NCBI GenBank assembly: GCA_024280815.1
Contig: JAJRPL010000114.1
Coordinates: 1-9,605 of the forward strand
Source: Bacteroidota bacterium
GTDB lineage: Bacteria; Bacteroidota; Bacteroidia; Flavobacteriales; Flavobacteriaceae
Direction of reading: 5' to 3'
DNA length: 9,605 nt
The notes beneath the pieces were generated by a model, which had not been told where the DNA came from, did not search any database, and saw nothing but the letters and a program-made list of their open reading frames with translations. Below, in pieces: positions 1-6,072 of the stretch (positions within the stretch are counted from its first letter, which is position 1; every line of letters starts with the position of its first letter). A program made the translations under genes and the position numbers.

Positions 1-40
1 CTATTAAATGTGACATGTTGTAGTTTTTGTCAAATGTAAA

Positions 41-73
41 AAGAAAAAGCTTACGAATTCACGTAAGCTTTTT
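41..73 (-). terminator. Intrinsic terminator of rpoD
   Basis: A perfect 12-bp inverted repeat (44-55 with 62-73) with a 6-nt loop lies 26 bases past the rpoD stop codon. Read on the minus strand, the stem ends in five T, followed by C and five more T. The outer part of the stem is A on one side and T on the other, so it could also work on the plus strand for a gene arriving from the left. Bases 1-40 hold no supported gene. Confidence 0.85.
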
Positions 74-99
74 ATAGTTATTAAAAATAATTGTATTTT

Positions 100-963
100 T
101 TATCCTAAGTAAGTTCTTAAAATTTTACTTCTAGAAGTATGTTTCAATCTACGGATGGCTTTTTCTTTAATTTGACGAACTCTTTCTCTTGTTAAATCGA
201 AAGTTTCACCAATTTCTTCTAATGTCATTGGTTGATGTTCACCTAAACCAAAGTATAAAGCAACTACATCAGCTTCTCTAGGAGTTAACGTTTCTAAAGC
301 ACGTTCAATTTCTACTTTAAGAGATTCGTGTAATAAATTTCTGTCAGGATTTGGTGATTCACCAGAACGTAATACATCATATAAGTTAGAATCTTCACCT
401 TGAATTAAAGGAGCATCCATTGAGACGTGACGACCAGCATTTTTCAAAGACTCTTTTACGTCATTGATGGTCATGTCTAATTCTTTTGCAATTTCTTCAG
501 GAGAAGGTGGTCTTTCGTTATCTTGTTCTAAACGAGCATACGTTTTATTAATCTTATTAATAGAGCCAATTTTGTTTAAAGGTAAACGTACAATTCTAGA
601 TTGCTCAGCTAATGCTTGTAAAATAGATTGACGAATCCACCAAACGGCATAAGAAATAAATTTAAAACCTCTTGTTTCATCAAAACGCTTGGCTGCTTTA
701 ATTAAGCCTAAATTACCTTCATTAATTAAATCTGGTAATGTTAATCCTTGATTTTGATATTGTTTGGCAACTGACACTACAAAACGTAAATTTGCTTTAG
801 TTAAACGTTCTAAAGCATCTTGATCTCCAGCTTTAATACGTTGAGCTAATTCTACCTCCATATCAGCAGTAATTAAATCTACTTTACCAATTTCTTGTAA
901 GTATTTGTCTAATGATGCTGTTTCTCTATTGGTAACTTGTTTTGTAATTTTTAGTTGTCTCAT
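100..963 (-). CDS. rpoD: Primary sigma factor RpoD (sigma-70/SigA), Bacteroidetes short form
   Basis: This 287-residue protein directs RNA polymerase to housekeeping promoters. Region 1.2 is near residues 17-43 (SLDKYLQEIG). Region 2 spans about 57-127, with the core-binding stretch LPDLINEGNLGLIKAAKRFD and the -10-reading, DNA-melting stretch FISYAVWWIRQSI. Region 3 covers about 130-205. Region 4 ends in the helix-turn-helix at 246-275 (MTLEEIGETFDLTRERVRQI). The acidic region 1.1 of proteobacterial RpoD is absent, as is usual in Bacteroidetes, where this sigma recognises TTG/TAnnTTTG promoters. The ATG start gives an N-terminus (MRQLKITKQV) that I recall as typical of the family. The 147-base gap upstream contains the pnp terminator, so the gene probably has its own promoter; I found no perfect -7 box there. 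It is followed directly by a strong terminator. Confidence 0.97.
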   Translation of the reverse strand: MRQLKITKQVTNRETASLDKYLQEIGKVDLITADMEVELAQRIKAGDQDALERLTKANLRFVVSVAKQYQNQGLTLPDLINEGNLGLIKAAKRFDETRGFKFISYAVWWIRQSILQALAEQSRIVRLPLNKIGSINKINKTYARLEQDNERPPSPEEIAKELDMTINDVKESLKNAGRHVSMDAPLIQGEDSNLYDVLRSGESPNPDRNLLHESLKVEIERALETLTPREADVVALYFGLGEHQPMTLEEIGETFDLTRERVRQIKEKAIRRLKHTSRSKILRTYLG

Positions 964-975
964 ATATTCTATGTA

Positions 976-1022
976 GATTAATACTTGTTTTTGTAGTCTA
1001 CTTATATATACGAGTAATACTT
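976..1022. repeat. Spaced near-identical 11-bp repeats in the rpoD leader
   Basis: GATTAATACTT at 976-986 and GAGTAATACTT at 1012-1022 match at 10 of 11 positions and lie in direct orientation 36 bp apart. Between them is a 9-bp dyad, GTAG-T-CTAC, at 993-1001. All of this sits in the short leader and promoter region of rpoD. In such AT-rich DNA it may be chance. No regulator is assigned. Confidence 0.3.
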
Positions 1023-1034
1023 AAAAAATGTTAC

Positions 1035-1088
1035 AAAAAAAATCAAATAAAAATAAAACCCTTGTAAGTACTGTACTTGCAAGGGTTT
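1035..1088 (-). terminator. Intrinsic terminator of pnp
   Basis: A 15-bp stem (1056-1070 with 1074-1088) contains one G-T wobble (1065/1079) and a 3-nt loop. It starts 22 bases past the pnp stop codon. On the minus strand it runs into a long interrupted T tract (1055 down to 1035, ending in eight T). This is the strongest terminator in the window and separates pnp from rpoD. Confidence 0.92.
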
Positions 1089-1110
1089 AAAATTATAAAA
1101 ATTTCAATAA

Positions 1111-3324
1111 CTAATCTCTTCTTCTATCGTTACGACGATTATCACGTCCACGATTATCACGTCCTCTATTATTATCTCTTGGAGGTCTTTCTACAAAACC
1201 TTCAGGTTTTTCTAATAAAGCTTTACGAGATACTTTCTCTTTACGAGTACGTTTGTCAATACCAAAGTATTTCACATCAAAAACATCACCCATATTTACT
1301 ACATCAGATACATTTTCAGTACGTTCCCATGCTAATTCAGATACATGTAATAACACTTCATTTCCTGGAGCATCCATATATTCTACAACGGCACCAAAGT
1401 CAAGCATTTTTATAACTTTCACTTCATAAACGCTACCTATTTCAGGTTTGAATAGTATAGAGTCAATTTTTGCCATAACAGCATCAATACCTTTTTTACC
1501 AACACCTAAAATTTCAACAATTCCTTCTTCCGTTACTGGATCTTCGTTAATAACGATAGTAGTCTCAGTTTCTTTTTGCATTTCCTGAATTACTTTTCCA
1601 CCAGGACCAATTAAGGCTCCAATAAATTCGTTTGGAATACGTCTTGTTACCATTGTTGGAGCATGTTCTTTTACATCTGCATTTGGTGTAGCAATTGTAT
1701 CTGTTAACTTCTCTAAAATATGTAAACGACCAGCACGAGCTTGTTGTAATGCATTTACTAAAATTTCATAAGACAATCCTTTTACTTTAATATCCATCTG
1801 ACAAGCAGTAATACCATCAGCAGTACCAGTAACTTTAAAATCCATATCACCTAAGTGATCTTCATCACCTAAGATATCAGATAATACTGCATACTTTCCA
1901 GAATCTGCATCAGAGATTAAGCCCATAGCAATACCAGAAACAGGTTTTGTTAATTGAACACCAGCATCCATTAATGCCATTGTACCAGAACAAACTGTTG
2001 CCATAGAAGATGAACCGTTAGATTCTAATACTTCAGATACTACTCTAACAGTATATGGACAGTCAGCAGGAATCATTCCTTTTAAAGCACGTTGTGCTAA
2101 GTTACCATGTCCTACTTCTCTACGTGATGTTCCACGAATTGGTCTTGCTTCACCTGTACAAAAAGGAGGGAAGTTATAATGTAAATAGAAGTTTTCTTCA
2201 CCTTCAAAAGATGGCATGTCTAATTTGTTTGCATCTCTAGAAGTTCCTAAAGTAACTGTTGCTAAAGCTTGAGTTTCACCACGTGTAAAAATTGCAGAAC
2301 CATGTGTTGATGGTAAGTAATCTACTTCACACCAAATAGGTCTAATTTCATCTGTCTTACGACCATCTAAACGTAAACCTTCGTTTAAGGTTAAATCACG
2401 TATTGCGGCTTTTTCAGCTTTGCGATAATAATCAGAAATTAAACCACCATAATCTTCTAATTCTTCTTCAGAAAAAGTAGCTTTAATACTGTCTTTTATT
2501 TCAGAAAACGCAGCACTTCTTTCGTGTTTAGAAGATCCTGCTTTTGCAATAGCATATACTTTATCGTATGCCATATCATGAACTTTTTTCGCTAGATCTT
2601 CATCTTTTCTTTCACCTTCATATTCACGAACTTCTTTTTTACCAAATGCTTCAGCTAATCTAATCTGAGCTGCACATTGTACTTTAATAGCTTCGTGAGC
2701 AAACTTGATAGCTTCAGCCATTTCTTCTTCAGAAATTTCATCCATTTCACCTTCTACCATCATTACTGAATCAGCAGAAGCACCAATCATCATATCTAAA
2801 TCAGACTCTGCTAATTGTGCTCTACTAGGGTTGATAATAAATTCGCCATTTACACGACCAACTCTTGCTTCAGAGATAGCACATTCAAAAGGAAAATCTG
2901 ATAATTGAATAGCAGCAGACGCGGCTAAACCTGCCATTGCATCTGGCATAACATCTTCATCATGAGACATTAATTGAATCATCACCTGAGTTTCAGAGTG
3001 ATAATCTTTTGGGAATAGTGGACGTAAAACACGATCTACTAAACGCATAGTTAATACTTCACCATCACTTGGTCTTGCTTCTCTTTTGAAGAAACCACCC
3101 GGATAACGACCAGCAGCAGCAAACTTTTCTCTGTAATCTACCGTTAACGGTAGAAAATTAAGGTCTTTCTGTTCGTAATTGGAAACTACTGTACATAATA
3201 ACATACATTTTCCTGATTGAACAACAACAGAACCATGAGCCTGCTTGGCTAACTTTCCTGTTTCAATAGAAATGGTTCTTCCATCTCCTAAATCGATAAT
3301 TTCTTTAAATACCTTTGGTATCAT
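1111..3324 (-). CDS. pnp: Polyribonucleotide nucleotidyltransferase (PNPase)
   Basis: This 737-residue 3'-to-5' phosphorolytic exoribonuclease takes part in mRNA decay and RNA quality control and forms a trimer in the cytoplasm. The first RNase PH domain covers about 10-145 (FFKREARPSDGEVLTMRLVD at 78-97), followed by a helical linker. The second RNase PH domain covers about 320-540 (FPPFCTGEARPIRGTSRREV from 385). The catalytic set equivalent to E. coli D486/D492/K494 is present as D489, D495 and K497. A KH domain carries GPGG at 573-576, and an S1 domain spans about 627-702. The C-terminal tail (713-737) is rich in Arg, Asp and Asn. The ATG start is in an AT-rich context without a Shine-Dalgarno sequence. 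It lies downstream of rpsO in the same order as E. coli rpsO-pnp, but a terminator lies between them. Confidence 0.98.
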   Translation of the reverse strand: MIPKVFKEIIDLGDGRTISIETGKLAKQAHGSVVVQSGKCMLLCTVVSNYEQKDLNFLPLTVDYREKFAAAGRYPGGFFKREARPSDGEVLTMRLVDRVLRPLFPKDYHSETQVMIQLMSHDEDVMPDAMAGLAASAAIQLSDFPFECAISEARVGRVNGEFIINPSRAQLAESDLDMMIGASADSVMMVEGEMDEISEEEMAEAIKFAHEAIKVQCAAQIRLAEAFGKKEVREYEGERKDEDLAKKVHDMAYDKVYAIAKAGSSKHERSAAFSEIKDSIKATFSEEELEDYGGLISDYYRKAEKAAIRDLTLNEGLRLDGRKTDEIRPIWCEVDYLPSTHGSAIFTRGETQALATVTLGTSRDANKLDMPSFEGEENFYLHYNFPPFCTGEARPIRGTSRREVGHGNLAQRALKGMIPADCPYTVRVVSEVLESNGSSSMATVCSGTMALMDAGVQLTKPVSGIAMGLISDADSGKYAVLSDILGDEDHLGDMDFKVTGTADGITACQMDIKVKGLSYEILVNALQQARAGRLHILEKLTDTIATPNADVKEHAPTMVTRRIPNEFIGALIGPGGKVIQEMQKETETTIVINEDPVTEEGIVEILGVGKKGIDAVMAKIDSILFKPEIGSVYEVKVIKMLDFGAVVEYMDAPGNEVLLHVSELAWERTENVSDVVNMGDVFDVKYFGIDKRTRKEKVSRKALLEKPEGFVERPPRDNNRGRDNRGRDNRRNDRRRD
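1135..1164. repeat. Perfect 15-bp tandem duplication in the pnp 3' end
   Basis: Bases 1135-1149 and 1150-1164 are identical, adjacent and in frame. Each unit encodes the pentapeptide GRDNR with the same codons (PNPase residues 721-725 and 726-730). It lies in the basic C-terminal tail, outside the conserved domains, so changes in copy number would keep the reading frame. Confidence 0.9.
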
Positions 3325-3343
3325 ATTCTTTTAATTTTTTATT

Positions 3344-3377
3344 AAACAATTGGTTTACCGTTGTGTTGTTTACCAAT
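3344..3377 (-). promoter_or_regulatory. pnp leader with competing base pairings
   Basis: In the leader 20-53 bases upstream of the pnp start, the 7-mer GTTTACC occurs twice in direct orientation (3353-3359 and 3368-3374). The segment 3349-3354 (ATTGGT) is complementary to 3372-3377 (ACCAAT), and 3344-3349 (AAACAA) is complementary to 3366-3371 (TTGTTT). The two pairings cross and share a base, so they probably exclude each other. PNPase controls its own leader in E. coli; whether this leader is regulatory is only inferred. Confidence 0.3.
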
Positions 3378-3445
3378 GAAAAGTTTAATTAAGCTTTTTA
3401 TTCTATTTTTGAAATTCAGATTCGAAGTACTCTAAATCGAATTTA

Positions 3446-3475
3446 ATTAAAAAAAGAGGCATAAAGCCTCTTTTT
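3446..3475 (-). terminator. Intrinsic terminator of rpsO
   Basis: A perfect 10-bp stem (3451-3460 with 3466-3475) has a 5-nt ATAAA loop and a GAGGC/GCCTC core. On the minus strand it ends in seven T. It begins only three bases after the rpsO stop codon. It would stop or reduce rpsO transcripts before pnp, so pnp depends on read-through or on a promoter in 3325-3445, where I found no consensus. Confidence 0.88.
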
Positions 3476-3478
3476 ATT

Positions 3479-3748
3479 TTATTTTCTTATACCTAACTCT
3501 TTAATCAAAATACGATATTTTTCAATATCCTTTTTCATTAAGTAGTCTAATAAGTTTCTACGTTTTCCTACCAATTTCACTAAAGAACGTTCAGTATTAT
3601 AATCTTTTCTGTTGTTCTTTAAATGTGATGATAAATGGTTGATTCTGTAAGTAAATAAGGCTATTTGGCCTTCTGTTGAACCTGTGTCTTTTTCAGATTT
3701 TCCGTGTTTTTTGAAAATCTTTGCTTTTTTTTCTGCTGCTAAATACAT
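3479..3748 (-). CDS. rpsO: 30S ribosomal protein S15
   Basis: This 89-residue primary 16S rRNA-binding protein nucleates the platform of the small subunit and contributes to an intersubunit bridge. The family signature is clear: DTGS at 21-24 followed by TEGQIALFTYRINHLSSHL, and VGKRRNLLDYL near 59-69. Residues matching the rRNA contacts of E. coli S15 are present (T22, G23, Q28, R35, H42, D49); the position of E. coli S51 is T52. The length is standard. The ATG start lies about 50 bases downstream of a predicted transcription start with a consensus promoter. The next gene on the strand is pnp, the classic neighbour, but a terminator follows the stop codon at once. Confidence 0.98.
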   Translation of the reverse strand: MYLAAEKKAKIFKKHGKSEKDTGSTEGQIALFTYRINHLSSHLKNNRKDYNTERSLVKLVGKRRNLLDYLMKKDIEKYRILIKELGIRK

Positions 3749-3784
3749 GCTAACATTAAATTTTTAATTAATAATTTTTATGTA

Positions 3785-3799
3785 CTGATATTCTATCAG
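3785..3799 (-). promoter_or_regulatory. Perfect dyad at the predicted rpsO transcription start
   Basis: CTGATA and TATCAG form a perfect 6-bp inverted repeat around a 3-nt centre. It begins about 4 bases after the -7 box of the rpsO promoter, so it covers the expected start site. It could be a hairpin at the 5' end of the mRNA or a DNA operator. S15 autoregulates through its leader in several phyla; no such role is shown here. Confidence 0.45.
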
Positions 3800-3803
3800 A
3801 CGG

Positions 3804-3833
3804 CAAATATAAAATTATTATTTTGATTGACAA
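3804..3833 (-). promoter_or_regulatory. Bacteroidetes-type promoter for rpsO
   Basis: On the minus strand, TTG at 3833-3831 is followed by exactly 19 bases and then TATATTTG at 3811-3804. This is a full match to the -7 consensus TAnnTTTG and to the usual -33 spacing of the Bacteroidetes primary sigma factor. Transcription should start near 3797-3800, giving a leader of about 50 bases. The -33 element lies 22 bases beyond the accD stop codon. Confidence 0.8.
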
Positions 3834-3854
3834 TACTTTGTGCGAAGGATGTTT

Positions 3855-4724
3855 TTATACTTTTTCAGTTCTAACTGGAATATTTTGTACCAAATCAAGA
3901 TATAAGTTAATTTGTTCTTTTAAGTCTTTACGTTCAATAATTTTATCTAAAAAGCCATGTTCTAATACAAATTCAGAACGTTGAAATCCTTCAGGGAGTT
4001 CTTTACCTGTTGTGTCTTTTACCACACGTGGACCAGCAAAAGCAATTAATGCATCTGGTTCTGCAAAATTTACATCACCTAGCATAGCAAATGAAGCGGT
4101 TGTACCACCAGTTGTAGGGTCTGTACATAAAGAAATATAAGGTATGCCAGCTTCGGCTAATTGTGCCAATTTTGCTGAGGTTTTTACCAATTGCATCAAG
4201 GACAAAGAAGCTTCTTGCATACGAGCACCACCAGATTTTGAAATCATTAAAAACGGAATTTTATTTTTAATTGAATATCCAATCGCTCTAGCAATTTTTT
4301 CACCCACAACACTCCCCATTGAGCCTCCAATAAAAGTGAAGTCCATTGCAGCAATAACCAAATCTTTACCTAATGATTTACCAACAGCTGTTCTTACTGC
4401 GTCTTTCAATTTGGTTTTTTCTTGTGCATCTTTTAAACGATCAACATATTTTTTGGTGTCTGCAAATTTTAGTGGATCTTTAGAGGTGATTTTCGGGTTA
4501 AGTTCTTTGTATTTATTATCATCAAAAAGAATTTCAAAGTACTCATTACTACCAATTCTTACATGATAACCATCTTCAGGGCTCACATAAAAATTATCTT
4601 TTAACTCTTCTGTTTCAACTATTTTACCACTAGGGGTTTTGTACCAAAGTCCTTTAGGTACATCTTTTTTATCCTCTGTAGCAGTTTGAATACCTTTATC
4701 TTTTCTTTTAAACCAAGATGACAT
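3855..4724 (-). CDS. accD: Acetyl-CoA carboxylase carboxyltransferase subunit beta
   Basis: This 289-residue subunit pairs with AccA and transfers the carboxyl group from biotin on AccB to acetyl-CoA, making malonyl-CoA for fatty acid synthesis. The crotonase-like carboxyltransferase core is well conserved: SGGARMQE at 164-171, DPTTGGTTASFAMLGD at 202-217, AEPDALIAFAGPRVV at 221-235 and GFQRSEF at 246-252. The N-terminal part aligns with the zinc-ribbon region of E. coli AccD (LWYKTPSGK, NFYVSPEDGYHVRIG), but the four zinc-binding cysteines are replaced; the only cysteine in the protein is C200. The ATG start is well placed, 83 bases after fbaA. No clear promoter lies in that gap, which holds the fbaA terminator, and no terminator follows accD, so some transcripts may run into rpsO. 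Confidence 0.96.
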   Translation of the reverse strand: MSSWFKRKDKGIQTATEDKKDVPKGLWYKTPSGKIVETEELKDNFYVSPEDGYHVRIGSNEYFEILFDDNKYKELNPKITSKDPLKFADTKKYVDRLKDAQEKTKLKDAVRTAVGKSLGKDLVIAAMDFTFIGGSMGSVVGEKIARAIGYSIKNKIPFLMISKSGGARMQEASLSLMQLVKTSAKLAQLAEAGIPYISLCTDPTTGGTTASFAMLGDVNFAEPDALIAFAGPRVVKDTTGKELPEGFQRSEFVLEHGFLDKIIERKDLKEQINLYLDLVQNIPVRTEKV

Positions 4725-4750
4725 ACTAGTTAAATTTAGAAGGGCAAGTT

Positions 4751-4798
4751 AATAAAAAATATAAAAGCTCAACAAAAATATTTGAGATGTTGAGCTTT
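4751..4798 (-). terminator. Intrinsic terminator of fbaA
   Basis: An 11-bp perfect stem (4764-4774 with 4788-4798) closes a 13-nt AT-rich loop and starts 9 bases past the fbaA stop codon. On the minus strand the stem runs into TTTTATATTTTTTATT. It lies between fbaA and accD, so accD transcription needs read-through or an unrecognised promoter. Confidence 0.85.
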
Positions 4799-4807
4799 AT
4801 ATTTGTC

Positions 4808-5875
4808 TTATAATGTGTCTATATTATTTAAATCTTCAAAGGCTTGTTTTAGTCTCGCTTTAAATGTAAGTTCGCCTTCACGCATCCATTTTCTAGGATC
4901 GTAATATTTTTTATTCGGAACATCATCCCCGTCAGGGTTGCCTATTTGAGCTTGTAAATAATCAGATTTATCTGACATATAATCTCTAATTCCTGTCATA
5001 AAACCATATTGTAAATCGGTATCAATATTCATTTTTATTGTTCCATAACTAATAGCTTCTCTAATTTCTTCAACTGTTGATCCAGAACCACCATGAAATA
5101 CAAAATCGATATGATTTTCTTCTACTCCGTATTTTTTAGTGATAAATTCTTGAGAGTTTTTGAGAATTTTTGGAGTTAATTTCACATTCCCTGGTTTGTA
5201 AACTCCATGTACATTTCCGAACGCTGCAGCAATTGTAAATCTTGGACTTATTTTAGAAAGTTCTTCATAAGCGTAAGCAACTTCTTCGGGTTGAGTATAT
5301 AGTTTAGAATCATCAACATCAGTATTGTCAACTCCATCTTCTTCACCGCCAGTAATACCTAATTCAATCTCTAAAGTCATTCCCATTTTACTCATACGAG
5401 CTAAATATTGTTTACATATTTCAATATTTTCTTCTAAAGGTTCTTCAGAAAGATCAATCATATGTGAACTGTATAGAGGTTTTCCTGTTTCAGAAAAATG
5501 TTTTTCGCTGGCATCTAATAAACCATCTATCCAAGGTAATAATTTTTTTGCACAATGGTCAGTATGTAAAATTACAGGGACTCCGTAAGCTTCTGCGAGT
5601 ACATGTACATGTTTTGCTCCTGCAATACCACCAGCAATAGCTGCTTTTTGATTTTCATTAGATAAGCCCTTGCCAGCTACAAATTGAGCTCCACCATTAG
5701 AAAATTGAATAATAACAGGTGCATTTAATTCAGCTGCAATTTCTAAGACACCATTTATAGTGTTAGAACCAATAACATTTGCTGCTGGTAAAGCAAACTT
5801 TTTTTCTTTAGCTAATTTAAATATTTCTTGTACTTGGTCACCTGTGGCAACTCCGGGACTTATTTTATGTGACAT
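4808..5875 (-). CDS. fbaA: Class II fructose-bisphosphate aldolase
   Basis: This 355-residue enzyme is a zinc-dependent aldolase that reversibly splits fructose 1,6-bisphosphate into dihydroxyacetone phosphate and glyceraldehyde 3-phosphate in glycolysis and gluconeogenesis. It is close to the E. coli FbaA (class IIA) type along its whole length. The catalytic aspartate and zinc ligand are in HTDHCAKKLLPW (D106, H107). The other zinc histidines are H223 (FGNVHGVYKPGN) and H261 (FVFHGGSGS), matching E. coli D109, H110, H226 and H264. KMNIDTD at 281-287 is the phosphate-binding strand, and the C-terminal NKKYYDPRKW is typical. The ATG start gives the expected length. The 197-base gap upstream holds a palindromic element and a lone -7-like box (6010-6017) without a -33 partner, so its promoter is uncertain. 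A terminator follows. Confidence 0.97.
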   Translation of the reverse strand: MSHKISPGVATGDQVQEIFKLAKEKKFALPAANVIGSNTINGVLEIAAELNAPVIIQFSNGGAQFVAGKGLSNENQKAAIAGGIAGAKHVHVLAEAYGVPVILHTDHCAKKLLPWIDGLLDASEKHFSETGKPLYSSHMIDLSEEPLEENIEICKQYLARMSKMGMTLEIELGITGGEEDGVDNTDVDDSKLYTQPEEVAYAYEELSKISPRFTIAAAFGNVHGVYKPGNVKLTPKILKNSQEFITKKYGVEENHIDFVFHGGSGSTVEEIREAISYGTIKMNIDTDLQYGFMTGIRDYMSDKSDYLQAQIGNPDGDDVPNKKYYDPRKWMREGELTFKARLKQAFEDLNNIDTL

Positions 5876-5964
5876 AATTTGTAGGATATTAATGAGCGAT
5901 AAAATTACTAAAATAAAACAGGATTTAGAGATAAAAAAACGAAATCGTTATAGATATTTAACTT

Positions 5965-6041
5965 TAATCCCTCATTGAGGGTTTAATTTCCTGAGGCTTG
6001 CCTCGAAATCAAAAATATTTTTCCGTATCCTTAGGACGAGG
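5965..6041. repeat. Composite REP-like palindromic element
   Basis: Three inverted repeats built on GAGG/CCTC lie together in the tamL-fbaA gap. First, CCCTC-ATT-GAGGG at 5969-5981, extended to 5965-5985 with one mismatch. Second, GAGGC-TT-GCCTC at 5993-6004, extended by ATTTC (5986-5990) pairing with GAAAT (6005-6009) across a 2-nt bulge; the inner part has a CTTG tetraloop. Third, CCTCG at 6001-6005 can pair with CGAGG at 6037-6041, competing with the second hairpin. It has higher G+C than the surrounding DNA and lacks a strong T tract, so it is not an ordinary terminator. It resembles dispersed intergenic palindromes; copy number cannot be judged from one window. Confidence 0.6.
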
Positions 6042-6072
6042 TTGTTGATTTATAGAATATAGGTTTTTAAGT

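Noticed and set aside
14..38. Minus-strand TACATTTG (31-38) followed by an ATG (14-16), possibly the start of another gene to the left
   Set aside because: No -33 partner is present and only five codons are visible before the window edge.
1077..1415. Plus-strand open frame of 112 codons inside pnp
   Set aside because: It is antisense to the conserved S1 and C-terminal region of PNPase, and its Tyr/His/Leu-rich translation is what the opposite strand of a pnp frame gives.
4144..4566. Plus-strand open frame of 140 codons inside accD
   Set aside because: It lies fully antisense to conserved AccD motifs and shows no recognisable protein family.
4773..4805. TAnnTTTG matches on both strands (minus 4773-4780, plus 4798-4805)
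   Set aside because: Both fall in or beside the fbaA terminator stem-loop and neither has a TTG 17-23 bases upstream.
5760..5978. Plus-strand open frame running from the fbaA 5' end into the intergenic gap
   Set aside because: Most of it is antisense to FbaA, the rest has no protein-like features, and it ends in the palindromic element.
6010..6017. TATTTTTG on the minus strand as a -7 box for fbaA with a long leader
   Set aside because: No TTG lies at the right distance upstream, and the box falls inside the palindromic element. It remains possible but is not supported enough to annotate.
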